Below the pieces are notes generated by a model. It saw nothing but the letters and a program-made list of their open reading frames with translations. It searched no databases and was not told the DNA's origin. Shown piece by piece: positions 20,531-33,661 of a DNA stretch of 64,000 nt. Position numbers and translations under genes: made by a program. Each line of letters starts with the position of its first letter. The stretch's first letter is position 1. The DNA is taken from positions 23,211,032 to 23,275,031 of the forward strand of contig NC_080071.1 in assembly GCF_949987535.1 (NCBI RefSeq). The letters run 5' to 3'. The stretch comes from Balaenoptera acutorostrata (Eukaryota > Chordata > Mammalia > Artiodactyla > Balaenopteridae).

Positions 20531-21651
20531 TTTCAAGAAATGGCAAGTTAATTGAACTTTCTGGTTGAAAGGATATTCCTAGCTCAATTTTCAACTTTTA
20601 AGGTGTATTTCTCTTTTATTTTGTCATTCCTAGTATGAAGGGGAAGGCATTTTTCAATCTTAGGATAATTCAGAAGCAATTTTTTGGTTCTCAGTTAATT
20701 CAGTCTCATCTTAAAAGTTCAAATTTAGCAAAGCACATGTTCCCTTGTTCATGCCAAGTGTGATAAAAACTAGTCGAAAAATAAAACTATTGCAAACAAG
20801 TAGAGCACTGCACTTCACTGCATACTATCCAGGCCACATCATTTCTAGGTCTGATGTCACTGCCTGCTGGGCTGCCATTTGTGGGCACAAGTAAGGCCTC
20901 CTTTGAAAGTGGATAGAAGGCACTACCGTTTCAGATATGTGTGTTTGAATTGTGTGTGTGTGTGTTTTAAATATCCTTTTTGAATAGTGATAAGCATACT
21001 TGTGAGCATTCAAACATTTGCCGTCTTCTATCAACAAAAGGTTATTCTTTTTAGGCTCTGGGATGTGTTTTTCTCACTCTGCATTGGAAGCTCTTTTCTT
21101 TGTTTCTAAAACATGAATTAGCGAAATCATCTCTCCCCCTTTGTAATATAGTCAAACTATAGGCTATTCTGTGTAATTATAACTTTCTCAATAGTTTAAT
21201 CTTTCTATTTACGGTATGAAACTATCACATACATATTTAAGTTTAACATCCTTGAACTTCAATGAATGAAATACACATACATGTTATATAGATGCAGTTT
21301 AGACCCTCTGCAATCAACAATGATATTTTATGAGAACATCTCAGTTATCGTATAGATTTGTTATTTTGAATGGCTCGCTCAGTTGGGAATTTACAAGAGG
21401 CCAAACCATTATTTCTAATAAAAGATGTTTCAAAGGTGGTTAATACTTTTATAACCTAATTTGCTTTTTAGTTTGAATTGTATAATTTTGGATATAATTT
21501 TACCAAATAATAACAATGTTTACTACTCGGCACCTTCCTAAAAAAACAGAAGCTGTAATGAGGACTTATCCTTTCACAGTTTACCTACCACTGAATGCTG
21601 TGTATTATGTTCAAATGAAATCTTTTTTTCCTACCTCTGTCTTAATTTGCT

Positions 21652-21682
21652 ACACACACACACGCACGCACGTGCGCGTGCT
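21652..21682. repeat. (CA)n/(CG)n alternating purine-pyrimidine tract
   Basis: CA units pass into GCACGCACGTGCGCGTGC. Alternating CA/CG of this kind is a classical Z-DNA-prone sequence. Confidence 0.8.
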
Positions 21683-22984
21683 ATTTTTTTTAATGACTGT
21701 GTTCTAAATAATCCTTAGAGCTCACTCACCTTTGGGATTCACTCTCTTAATTTATGCTCACATTCTGCTTTGTTCCTGTGAAGAAAGTCAAAGAGACATA
21801 CTGATTCCTCCTCAACAAATTTGTTCTTTCCTACCCCCAGCTCTGCTGTCTCTCTGACACTCATTTTGCCCTTGTCAACTCTCTTGCCAACAACTTTTTT
21901 TTTAAACCTACTCTTCCTTCTCATGCTACCACCCTGAACCTGAGTCTTTATAAAATCTATGCCTGATTCATCAGTTTCTTTCAGATCAGAATTTTTATGC
22001 TTTCCCCAAAAGCAGTTGTAAAGTTTTCGGGACAAATATCAGATACAATATGTCTTTTTATTTAACTTCTCCCACATTGGTTTTTTATTTTGAGCTTTTT
22101 TCTCCTATATATTTCTAATCACTTCTCTCAATATTCACTTTATTCTCTTATCTTGGATTTTTTTTTGTGAAAGGACAGTATTTTTCTTTTATCGGTATTT
22201 CTGTTCTCTTTTTTACCCCTAACATTCTTAGCTATGTGAGGCACTCCATTTATTCCCTGCCATCTTTTGTACTTAGGACCCATCTTTCAATGCTTTCTTT
22301 GATCCTTTTCAATTCAGCTTCCTCATTTGCACAGACATTAAAATCTTTCTTACATTTACCAGTGTGCCCTTAACCAAATGTAATGGCCTTGTTATAGACT
22401 AATCTTTATTCTCTTAGCTATTTAAACATCATAATTAGCCCTTTGGGTGATTCAGAATCACAGATTCTGCAACTCCTTCACTTTCGCTTCCTTCCTCCAG
22501 CTTTTCTTTCATGGGGCTCTCTGCTTGCTTATTTATTTATGCAGTTTCTATGTTTCTATAGGGTTGCTTTTCACAGGGTATTCCCTCATATACCTCTTCC
22601 AAGAAAACTTGCTTGACATCTGTTATGGAAGAATGGGATGGGAAAAAGAAGATCTAGTACTAGTTTTCCTAATACACACCTTCCACCCATTGTCTAACAA
22701 CCTTCACCTGCTTAATGGTTTCTTATTTCTAGTAGCCTGATACATTTTAATTGACATTCTGAATTTTTCTATCTGTCCTTCCTTGAACCATCTGACACAG
22801 ACTCATGTTCTTCTTGCCTTTAAGTTTAACATGAAGAGAATTGAAAGGAATTTTAAAAATTTAATTTCTCTTAGTTAATATTAATGTAACCCCTTAAGGA
22901 GATTGGAATGTGAAGTATATGTGCCAGCACCACTAAGGAGGAAGGTTTTTTTTTTTTTTAAATGGCTATACAATTGTATGTACT

Positions 22985-23285
22985 ATATCTTATTTATTTA
23001 TTTTTAACATCTTCATTGGAGTATAATTGCTTTACAATGGTGTGTTAGTTTCTGCTTTATAACAAAGTGAATCAGTTATACATATACATATGTTCCCATA
23101 TCTTTTCCCTCTTGCGTCTCCCTCCCTCCCACCCTCCCTATCCCACCCCTCTAGGTGGTCACAAAGCACCGAGCTGATCTCCCTGTGCTATGCGGCTGCT
23201 TCCCACTAGCTATCTATTTTATGTTTGGTAGTGTATATATGTTTAATGACATCACTATCAGCCCTTTCTCTACATAGTTACAAAA
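22985..23285 (-). mobile_element. L1 LINE 3' end, 5'-truncated
   Basis: Reads as the reverse complement of an artiodactyl-type L1 3' UTR, with motifs such as CATCTTCATTGGAGTATAAT, GTGAATCAGTTATACATATA and GGTGGTCACAAAGCACCGAG. It is well preserved, so it is among the younger L1 copies here. Confidence 0.85.
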
Positions 23286-24773
23286 AATAAAGTACCAAAC
23301 CTAAGAGATTCAGGCCTTATAGATTATGAGAAACAGTTCTACCTGTATCATCACTTTTTAGGAAACTCTTTGCTCTGGAGTTTAAAGTTACACAGATTTT
23401 TAATTTCATTTTCAATTCTTTTTACAGATTCTCTACAGTAATCTTTTAGAATATTAATGGGTGTGTGTGTGTTTGTGTATAACACCATAATGAAACTAGA
23501 GAACAAGAACGTAAAATCAAGAATAATGAGTGGGGAATTTCTGACACTCCTTGTATCCTGCATCTTAGGCACTGTCATAATTGTGTGCTTTATGAGGATC
23601 TCTTACTGGAGCCTGAATACGTACCCGTTTAATAATCTCCTGTCTATGAAAAGAATTCTATACCTCTGAGCACTAGAATCAAGAGCCTATAAATTTATAA
23701 CTTAATTTGCACACAGTATACTTTCCATTTGAGTAATAAGTTGGTGAAAATGCCACCATGTCAAAGGAATGTTCACATGATATGACTGGAAATCTGTAGT
23801 TGGTGCCAAAGCCAATGTAGTATGCATGATACTGCCTTAAATTTGTTTTGTAAGTATAGGTCTCAAAGGAACCTGACTCCTAAGGTATAGTAGAAAAAAT
23901 TGGACACAGAACATTTTATTTCTGTGATTTTCAATATCCTCATTTGTAAAATGAAATGATAAGCAAATCTTTTAAGTATCTTCCAGCTTTAAAGAACTTT
24001 GTTTTTTTTGGACCTCTGATTTTCTATGCAGTTTGAGTTCAGATGTTCTGAGCTGTGGTAGAACGACCTCTAGGGCAGTGTCTTTTAAAGTGTTTAAATT
24101 GAGACTCGCAGTAATAAATAAGTACACATAGACACATACAAGTGTCACAAAACATTTACCTTTACCACATTCGATACACTCTGATATTTTTTCTTTTATG
24201 GTCAACTTTATTGAAAAGAAAATTTTGGTTATGACCTAGTAAATTTGACAGTGACTTGAAGTTTGAGAAACATTGCCACAGTGATAATGTTAACTTGACT
24301 AGCCTGTAACATCCTCAGTTTCCTCTTATATCTCTGCATTTTAATATTTCTTTTTTAGAATCGCAGAATATACGTATTAGTGAAATAGAGTGAATCACTT
24401 CTTGTTTAATAACCTACTTGAATGTATGGTATAAAGCATGTTTTGATATAAAAATCCAGAGACTGTCATTTACAGTATTCTTTCCATTATGATCTGCAAT
24501 TTAAAAATCTTTTAAAGTTCTTTCTCTTTGAGATTGCTAGATTTTATTTAAGACTTAACTTTATTTTTTTTGGCATTTAACATTTCTCTCTCTAACACGC
24601 AAACATACTTACTCTAAGCGTATTGATTTATTGAAATCGAGGTCACTTCTAGTCTTTGAGATAAGCAGGCCCATACTTGCTGGTGTGGTTCTTTGTATGA
24701 ACTGCCCCTTGCCCTTTCTTGACGCTAACACAGCTGGATGCAGGAAGAGGCTATCAGCATCTCAGATCCTTTA
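23286..24773. other. Gene-free stretch
   Basis: AT-rich, apparently unique apart from a short GT run at 23459-23478. No coding frame with domain content. Confidence 0.5.
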
Positions 24774-24955
24774 GGTCAGTGGCTTCGCAGTAGAATCCCC
24801 AAGGGAGCTTTTAGAAATTCTGTTGTATGGATTTGCACCCCATTCCAAATAAATCAGAATATGAATGTTTGGTGGTGAGAGCTAGGCATCAGTGTTTTTA
24901 AAAGATTGCTTGGTGATTCCAGTGTGTAGCAAAATCTGGGAACCACTCCTCTAGG
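24774..24955 (+). mobile_element. MER5A-like DNA transposon
   Basis: Starts GGTCAGTGGCTTCGCAGTAG and ends AAATCTGGGAACCACTCCT, which are the near-inverted termini of MER5A. The CTTTTAGAAATTC and AATCAGAA core motifs lie between them. Confidence 0.7.
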
Positions 24956-27307
24956 TTTTTTGTTTATTTGTTTGTTTTTGTAATGCAAGAAAAGGTAGAG
25001 TGTTTTTTGGTTTTGTTTTTTTCTTTTTTTTTTTTTAGTTTAGCAGCTATTAACCATGGTGGCAAACTATCTGTCCATTATAATTTCATGCCTAGGGACT
25101 CTGATAATGGTAACTTTCTTAAAAATAGAAATAAGTTCACAGATTTAAAAATAACTGTTTTCATACCTTTCTGTTTTTTAAAACATTATGACAGTATGGT
25201 CATGTTTTAGAACAGGCAGTTTATCACCTTGACTCTAAAAGAAGAGCAACCTGAAGAACACTGTCTTCTCACTTTCTGTATAGAAGAAGCATTTGTACTC
25301 AAGCTTATTATGATTAAAATGTGGTGATTAGTGCTGTCTCTGGAAACTCTACAGACATCCATAAGGTAGCCCTTATCTACATACACGGAAGTTGGATGGT
25401 TGTCTGGAAGTACTGCATGTTTGACATCTATCTGATGTCATTCTCAAAAGAGTAAATGCCAGAGTATCTAGAATAGTTCTAATCCATGGAACAAATACAG
25501 AATTCTAGGGTAGGAAGTCAGTATAGCCATGCCAGCCATATATCATATTTCTATTCTGTTATAGAGGGATTACCTCCAAAATGTGTTAGATGGAAAAATT
25601 TCTTACCCTTAATATAGGCTAGATACAAGCAGCTTACTCAGATAGCTTCATAGTCCATGGCAACCTCCCAATTCATTCATTTTTAAGTGGTTGCATCCAT
25701 TTGAGTCATGATGTGAACATCACCCAGCAAACTGAGTCACATATTAATTTACATATTTGAGAAGTTGTTGTATTCAGTATATTGCAATAGAAATATCATA
25801 GAAATTTTGCTTTTTTGTTTCATTCAGGTTCGGAATCCACTAAATTATGTTAAGGTTATTATTTTCTATTATCTCCAGGAATACTAAGTTAGTTTGAATT
25901 GAGTTGTTTGTGTTTTATGTAATATTTATATAGTGAAGCATTATATCATAACTAAAGGATAAGATGAAATGAAATCTGTTCATTTGCTGAGAAATATAAT
26001 TTAGGATATGCAAATTCATCAGCTCTAGGACTCAAAATGGTTAAAACTCAAAAGGTTAAAAGGAAAAAACTTGGTTAAATATATTTTGGGATTTCCTAAG
26101 CTTAAGGTATTAGAAGAGTTATAAAGTTTTTGTTATATACAAACAATTCAGTTTCTTCAATCTTTAGAAGTCTGCAGGCTCTGGGATTTAAAAATAAAAG
26201 AGAACCACAACAATGAGAAAAGTTGAAGTTATTGATTCTACTTATTTTTCACTGCCTACTACCCACCTCTCCAAATGCAATATTTCATCTATGCTGGAAT
26301 TAAGTATTTATTAATGTTCAAGAAACTAGGCAGTCATCTGACCATGGCTTATTATAGCTCACTCCTAAATTTAAAAGTGTTTCCAGATTGAAAAATGGTG
26401 AAGGGAATAGAGAACAAATGCACAGCTTTTAGTTTACTCCTTGTTTTGGATTTTATATATTTTTTGAAACTAGATTTTTTATCCTAATCATACTGTATTG
26501 AGCCTTTTAAGAGAGTGAAGTAAGATTGTGTTAGAATTTTTTGAGATCTGCAGATTTTATTTGTATAAATTATATTTCTTTTGTTTGTCCAATTAGCATA
26601 CTTTCTAGAAATGATATAGTCAATTTAAAAAAATTCAGACAATTTCCTATTTCTGAATTATCTGTGTACATTGCTTTTCACTTGCTTCCATCTGCCAATC
26701 TTTTGATTACTTTTACTCCTTATTTTTCCTAGATAACAAAAAAGGGAAGTTTATGGTAAAAATGAAATCTGTTTATCAGTGAATGCAATTTGGCAAGAAG
26801 GAGGATACAGATATTTCTAAAATGAAATCTTTAGACCAATTGATTTTTTCCTTGCTCTTTTGCAGTCTTAAACTACAATTAAATGACATATTTTAGTTTA
26901 TTTTTATTGCAAACTGAAAGCAACATTGTCATAGTTCATCTCCTAGAAATCCTAGTGAATATGTACTTCCAAGGTGAACTCTCTAATACCTGAACCAGAG
27001 CTCAGGATTTCTCTGCCATATTTCGAAAGCCTCCCTGGTAGATCTGCAAACTGGTTGTCTGACTAGTCCTCATTTTTCCTGCGGATTGCCAGTTGAAAGA
27101 AGAGTTATAATGGACACTGGTGCCACCCCCCACTCATGTCTCTGTTTAGGGTTACAGTAGTTTAGATAAATTTCCTTTCTCTTCTACCACTCTTTTGTGT
27201 TCACAACTTTGAGAAAAGTATGAGCTCCTATTAAGCTCCTCTTCACAGAAAGATCGGGGATTCTTTGTCTAAGATAAAACTGATAGCAGTAAGAACTTTC
27301 TATGTTC
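24956..27307. other. Gene-free stretch
   Basis: AT-rich and apparently unique; T-rich runs at about 25010-25038. No transposon or exon was recognised by eye. Confidence 0.5.
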
Positions 27308-27325
27308 ATCTGATTATTTTAATAT

Positions 27326-27504
27326 TATTTATTTATTTATTTGGTTGTGCCAGGTCTTAGTTGTGGTGTGCTCCTTAGTTGCGGCAGCTGGGCTCCTTAG
27401 TTGCGGCGTGCATGTGGGATTTAGTTTCCTGACCAGCGATTGAACCCAGGTCTCCTGCATTGGGAGCACGGGGTCTTAACCACTGCACCACCGAGGAAGT
27501 CCCG
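27326..27504 (-). mobile_element. CHR-type tRNA-derived SINE (short form)
   Basis: Reverse complement of a SINE whose 5' end is GGGACTTCCTCGGTGGTGCA. It is flanked by a perfect 18-base target-site duplication, ATCTGATTATTTTAATAT, at 27308-27325 and 27505-27522. The tail is the TTATTTATTTATTT run on the left. Confidence 0.92.
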
Positions 27505-27522
27505 ATCTGATTATTTTAATAT

Positions 27523-28099
27523 AGCAAGCCCTTGTTGATTGCTGACTATGATAGAGGCTTAGATAAGGCACCATGGAAACTGTAGGATGAATTAAATATG
27601 GATTCTCTGTGACTTGTGAAAGACTATACTGCATGATAAAAAGTGGTGAGTGATGAATTCTAGAAGAGAAGCACAGGTAAAAATCCTTTGGGACCACAGG
27701 AGAAGGTGTGATTACACCTAGCTGAGGGAATCATGGAAGGCTTTATGTATGTGTTACTTGTTGAGCTTGGATTTGCAGAAGTCAGAGGTTGGAAAGGCAT
27801 TTTGGATAGGAAAAAAAACGTCTTAAGCCAAGTGTAGGAGGTAGAGAAGCAGAGGCCTATTGGAGAAATAGGTAATAGATTTGATGCTTAGGAAATAGCA
27901 TGTGTAGAGGAGGTAATAGGATGGTAAGTTTGGAAGGCTGGTTGCCATAAAATGGAACACCTAGATGGAACACCTTGAGTGTTAGGTTAAGACACTCTGG
28001 GCTTCTGATTAAATGAAAATAACTCGATCTGATTAAATTTAACTGACTTTTACTATGAATTCCATTAGAAGAAACCATGTGTACTATTGTGCAACTTAT
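27523..28099. other. Gene-free stretch
   Basis: No recognisable exon. Some phrases around 27720-27800 resemble an old interspersed repeat that I cannot name with confidence. Confidence 0.4.
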
Positions 28100-28375
28100 A
28101 TTTTTCATTTAATAATATATTAAGGCTGTATTTCTAAATCAGTACCTATTGACTGCATTCTTTTTAACATCTTTACTATTAATATTACATGGGTAAATTA
28201 TACCTAACTTAACTAGTCCTTACTGATATACATGTAGTTGTTACTAGGTTTTCCTATTGTAAAAATGCTACATTATGCATTTATCTCTGTGTTCTTGTGT
28301 TAGATATGTATTGGGTAAGTTTCTAAAAGTGGAGTTTCTGGGCTAAAGGCTGTTGTCAATCTACAGTTACTCCAT
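28100..28375 (-). mobile_element. Old L1 fragment
   Basis: Diverged reverse complement of the L1 ORF2 3' region. Sequences such as CTAAAAGTGGAGTTTCTGGGC correspond to the usual AGAAGTGGAATTGCTGGGTC. Confidence 0.5.
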
Positions 28376-29943
28376 AGGTATATGAGAATTTGTTTCCTCA
28401 CCCACTTACCAGTTCCAACTGTGTCAGCCTTGACATAACTAAAAATTTGATTGTATTGATGAAATTAGAAACTGACATCTAAAATAGAAGGGTATCCACT
28501 AGCTAGAGAACATATATCAATAATTTTGGAGGATGTGTAGTCCTGGGGTAAGGGATGGTGTGACAGTAGAAGAGAAGACTTACAGGAATTATCTTACGTG
28601 CCTTTCTAGGTTGTTAGTTTTACTTAAAGATTTGGGAGGAAAACATGTTATTTTCATTTTAAAACAAGCTGAAAAAGGGAGAATTTGGTGTTTATATGAT
28701 TTTTTATTAACAAAGATGAATATAATGTTTCATTATTAAATAATGTTTATGATAGCACTTTGCATATTGGAGTGCTATACAAATTTTATTACTGTGTTAG
28801 TCAACAACCTATTACAGGACATAAAATCTCCTTTCATTGCTCAACCAAGCCATCAGTATACAAGAAAAAGGGATGGCAAATTGTTTATTTCTTCAAATGT
28901 TCTGATAGAATAGTTGCATACACAAGTCAAAAAGTGTCAGAGAGTAGAATTTAGGTATAAACACCTACTTCTCTCTCTTTAGTTATAAACACCTACTTCT
29001 CTTTTTTTTAACTTGCAGATATCAAATAATTTTTTATAGTCACCACATAATGTACACAACTCTCTTGACTGGTAGATGAACTGAAGGGCACAGAGGCTAA
29101 TTCATATTTAAGGTAACACATTTAATAGAAAGAAGTACTAACAAAAGATACTGACTTTTCAGTGTCTTTAAGGTTCTCAAGGAGGACGGTTGTCTTCATA
29201 CTTAAAAATTCTTTAGCAACACAACTCTTTTTCAAAGTGCAGAATATAGATGTAAAAGTGGAGGTGTTCTGTTGAAGCAGGGTGAGGTCCCAGGATTTCT
29301 GGTGACCAGGCCTCTCTCCCTCAGTTCCTCCAGTGACTCCTGAGGGTAGCTCCAACCTATCTAGGTTGTTGGGAACACGGTGCAGGAACAATACTCTCCT
29401 AGGCGATTTTGGTGCCCTTGCTTTTTAGGAGCCACTAGGTGAAAGCCCCCAGATTACTCAATGGATTATTCTCTACTCTATTTTTGGAAGATAATAGGTC
29501 CTGAATTTGCTATATGAAACTCTAAAGGTCCAGGTTTCTTGGCTGAAGCAGACAGGTCTTTGAATTTCATTTTATCATATTGTTTATTTGCATGAACCAG
29601 GTAACGATAGTAATAAATTAAGCTACCTCTGTGACCCTCAAAGAACTTTCTTATTGTGATTCATTGATCCTTTCTCTATGGATTTCTTTTAAAACATGAA
29701 TCTTCAGGGAAATTTTATACTTGGGCTGGATGCTTTGGGCTCTGCTCCTGACTTCTAGGCTCTCCTAAACCAAAATATTTTGGTGGAAAAGTTAAAAAAG
29801 GACTCCTTAAATTTTATGATAACAGTCTCCTTCAAATAATCATATATTTCTGAGTTATGTTAAGTAAGCTTTGATGATTGGCTCATTGATTTATTCTAAA
29901 GGTAGATTTACTCCACAAATTCTGCCTTAAATATTGTATTATG
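28376..29943. other. Gene-free stretch
   Basis: Unique AT-rich DNA. It includes a small tandem duplication at 28957-29002. No exon or RNA gene recognised. Confidence 0.5.
28957..29002 (+). repeat. 27-base tandem duplication
   Basis: TATAAACACCTACTTCTCT occurs at 28957-28975 and again at 28984-29002, a recent-looking direct duplication. Confidence 0.85.
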
Positions 29944-29959
29944 ATAATACCACTTCTTT

Positions 29960-30306
29960 CTTTTTATTAATTAATTAATTAATTTTTGGCTGCATTGGGT
30001 CTGTTGCTGTGCGCGGGTTTTCTCTAGTTGCGGCGAGCGGGGGCTACTCTTCATTGCGGTGCATGGGCTTCTCGTTGTGATGGCCTCTCTTGTTGCAGAG
30101 CACAGGCTCTAGGCGTGCGGGCTTCAGCAGTTGTGGCACATGGGCTCAGTAGTTGTGGTTCGTGGGCTCTAGAGCGCAGGCTCAGTAGTTGTGGCACATG
30201 GGCTTAGTTGCTCCGCGGCATGTGGGATCTTCCCAGACCAGGGCTCAAAGCTGTGTCTTCTGCATTGGCAGGTGGATTCTTAACCACTGTGCCACCAGGG
30301 AAGTCC
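29960..30306 (-). mobile_element. CHR-2 SINE
   Basis: Reverse-complement CHR-2 copy ending GTGCCACCAGGGAAGTCC. It is flanked by a perfect 16-base target duplication, ATAATACCACTTCTTT, at 29944-29959 and 30307-30322. Three copies of the internal CAGTAGTTGTGG-type module are present. The left tail is a TTAATTAATTAATT run. Confidence 0.95.
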
Positions 30307-30322
30307 ATAATACCACTTCTTT

Positions 30323-31938
30323 ATCAACATGCTGCACATAGCAGGAGATCTGTGATGTGTGGCAGATAAGTAAAGCCACTAATGCCAGCGCTGTACATTA
30401 AAACTTGTGATTAAACCCAAAAGGAGATTGGAGGTGTCATAAAATGCTCCTGTTGACCTTCAAAAACTTTGTCTGTGAAGTATGAATACAGATAGAACTG
30501 AAAAGATAGAAACTTCACAGAGATTTAATTTTCTTTTTCGTTTTTGTCAACATTCTTTGATAAATACTTTAGATTATTATGGTAGTTAACGACAATGAGC
30601 AGAGGACTCTATATAACCTGGAATATTCTAGATGACCCTCAGTATAATAGTGTACTGAACATGGCCATCAAACCAGTTTTCTTAGTTAATGCCATAGCTT
30701 GCAAAGGTATTAACTGTATTAACTTGTGGATTTAGTTGAAATTTTAAAAAATGTTCTTTTTACCTTTGACTAATGAATGAATAAGAGAAAATTGATTGTT
30801 CTGCATTTTCTAATGGGGTTCATAGCTTTTTCAGTTCTGATCAGAATCATCTGACTATTTAAATAACACTTTTCTTAAAGAAAATATTTATGAAACGCTA
30901 ATCAACTATTAAGTGAACAGGTAATACAATATGTGATAATTTTTACACCCTTCCTACAGTGCATAAAATTTTAATACAAACTTAGTGTATACTTGATAAC
31001 AATTTACATGTTTATTTTACCATCTGGTAAATGTGTAAACGATATTTTGAGAAGCACATTTCATATTCACTTTAACAACTTATTCTTGACAATGTGTGCC
31101 CTATCTTATGTATTGACTGGAAGGATCTTGAAAATTTTTGAAAAAGATGAATCCAGGAAAAAAAATTCATGTCCTAGTTTGTTTGTTTTAAAAATATTAT
31201 GGAGATTTAAGACTTAGTTTTTAGTACCAAACTGAGGGATTGTGTTGTTTGCTGACTTTTACCAGACATCCTGCTAATTAGGGTAGAATAATCAGAGCAG
31301 CTTCCAAACATAATATCATGTACATCAAACCAGTTTTCCTGCTAACACTATAGGCCACATAGGTAGCAATAATATAGTAAATATGGTTCTGTGTGTTGTT
31401 GTATAACAGTATCACATCTTTTTCAGAGTGTTTGGCTTGCTATCGCTTGTGTCTAAATATGAGAAGATCAATTTTTCCAATGTGTTGCAGTGAACCTCAA
31501 GTGGATAGCTTTTATCGAATACTTGAACAACATTTATGACACTTTGGCCTTCCGCCTTTTTTATTTCATTCTCTCTGTTGATTGGTCTCACTGGAATAAA
31601 TCTCAGGGATTTAACACAAAACAAGCAAGTAGATAATTCCCTATTTAGCTTGGTTTTAATGCACTCTTTCTTAGCTGGTAATAATCTAAAAACCTTTGTA
31701 AAATTTCATGGACTACTTCTACATACTAATTACCATCTGCCCACCTATAATGAAGAGGTTTGATAAGCAAATTGCAGATTTTGGCTTTAACAAATAGATT
31801 CCTCATCACAAAATCTTTAATTTGAAATAAAAATAAAACTCAGAACCACATTTTTATCTACTAGATTTAGAAATCAATGTACAAGTGTATCTTAAAAATA
31901 TTTTTGTAAATGAATCATATCACCAGTTACTTTTATTT
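30323..31938. other. Gene-free stretch
   Basis: AT-rich, no exon or named repeat recognised. Short open frames have no domain content. Confidence 0.5.
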
Positions 31939-32329
31939 TGTTGTTTTTTGGCTGCGTTGGGTCTTTGTTGCTGCACGCGGGCTTTCTCTAGTTGCAGCGA
32001 GCGGGGGCTCAGGCTTGTGGTGCTCAGGCTTCTCATTGCAGTGGCTTCTCTTGTTGTGGAGCAGGGGGTCTAGGCGCGCTGGCTTCAGTAGTTGCAGCAC
32101 GTGGGCTCAGTAGTTGTGGCACACGGGCCCTAGAGCGCCCAGGCTTCAGTAGTTGCAGCGTGTGGGCTCAGTAGTTGCGGCACGTGGGCTCTAGAGCACA
32201 GGCTCAGTAGTTGTGGCGCCTGGGTTTAGTTGCTCTGTGGCATGTGGGATCTTCCCGGACCAGGGATCAAACCCGTGTCCCCTGCATTGGCAGGCAGATT
32301 CGTAACCACTGCGTCACCAAGGAAGTCCC
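31939..32329 (-). mobile_element. CHR-2 SINE, long variant
   Basis: Reverse complement of CHR-2 with five copies of the CAGTAGTTGYRGC module. The flanks ACCAGTTACTTTTATT and ACCGATTATTTTTTAA look like a diverged target duplication, suggesting an older insertion than the 29960 copy. Confidence 0.9.
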
Positions 32330-32494
32330 ACCGATTATTTTTTAATTTATTCTAAATTTATTGCATTTTAAACGTGTCAGATTATTGGTAGTTGCCTTTT
32401 TATTATGTTTCCTCATAGAATGCATATTTCACTTTTATGATTATATATCATAATTCTGAGAAATATTGTCATCTGTGTACATCTTTATTTACAG

Positions 32495-32720
32495 CTATGA
32501 TGTTAAGCTACATTATTCCTAATACTTTATAAAGCTTGTAAATGACTCTCTGCAACAACCCTGCCAGATGGGCATTGGCTTCATTTTACAGATAGATTGA
32601 GGACAAAAAATTTAAGTTAACTTTCCCATGGGTATACAACAAGTAAATGTTAGAGCAAGAATTTAACCCCAGATTTGCCTTGCCTGAAGCCATGTTCTCT
32701 TCAATACATTATTGCCTCAA
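32495..32720 (-). mobile_element. MIR SINE fragment
   Basis: Reverse-complement MIR signature: CAACCCTGCCAGATGGGCAT, CATTTTACAGATAGATTGAG and a weak AAGTAAATGTTAGAGC segment. Confidence 0.75.
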
Positions 32721-33127
32721 AATTTTAATCAGGAAGACATAGAATCTACTTTTATTGAAGTATTTAAAGGTCCAACATAGAATCATTTGGTCTTGGAAGG
32801 ATAAAGCTACCTGATATCAGCGTAAAATGGTAGGGGTGGAGATTGGGAAGAGAAGGGAAGAAATGCAGATGACCTTCTAGAATCCTTTCAGCACTTTGAG
32901 TTTATACTTCTAAAATCTGCCTCTGTTCAAATTATTATTATCATGCCTCCAACCCTTACGTCAAATCAATGCACTTAGATTCAGTTTGTTATAAGATGGA
33001 TTAGAAGTTCAAATCAAGTGTTTAAGAATCAACTAATATTCAGATTTTTTAAAAACAAGCAAAAATAGTATTTCAGACACCATGGCAACTCTGGAAGAAA
33101 AATGATTTTAAAAAATACTAAAAATAT

Positions 33128-33360
33128 TATAGTGATAATAATAATAACAATAAGTACTTACTGAATGCTTACTGTATGACATTTGTTTTAAGGTATATTA
33201 ACAAATGTATAATGTATATTAACTAATTCAATTCTCATAACAATCCAGTGAGATAGATACTTATTCCCATTTTTCAGGTGAAGAATAGAGTCATTTGCCT
33301 AAAGCCGTAGTAAACAGTAGTTGAGTCAGGATTTGAACTCAGGCAATCTGGTTTCAGAAT
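33128..33360 (-). mobile_element. MIR SINE
   Basis: Longer reverse-complement MIR, readable from AGTACTTACTGAATGCTTAC through TCATAACAATCCAGTGAGAT to GGATTTGAACTCAGGCAATC. Confidence 0.85.
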
Positions 33361-33542
33361 AATGACTAGTATTAGCAGTGTTATTAAAATAAATGAGATG
33401 GTAACTGATCTCTCTTTCAGAACTACTACTACAAAAGCAGTATGAAGAAAAAAGATTGGATCAAATAGGAGTTAAGAACTCAAGAAAGAAAGTAAATCTG
33501 CATTGGGTCCTTTAGAACTTTAGTTTATTTAAGGATGTAAAT

Positions 33543-33661
33543 ATGAGCAAAACAAACAATTTTCCTTTTTCAAAAAATAATATTTTATTTCAGGAATACA
33601 GTATTCATTATTTATTCCAAACGGAATAATAGCATAGTATGTTATTTGTGAATCGGCCAAA
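33543..33661 (+). repeat. Left arm of an imperfect inverted repeat
   Basis: This arm, with core ATTCATTATTTATTCCAAAC, is about 80% identical by eye to the reverse complement of 35157-35268. It matches no repeat family that I recognise. Confidence 0.75.

Larger units (their letters stand above)
18761..22984. other. Gene-free stretch, mostly unique
   Basis: No exon, RNA gene or clear transposon was recognised over about 4.2 kb except simple repeats (20470-20530, 20950-20965, 21652-21682). The 22.2-22.8 kb part is pyrimidine-rich and may contain old LINE2-like sequence, which I cannot confirm. Confidence 0.5.
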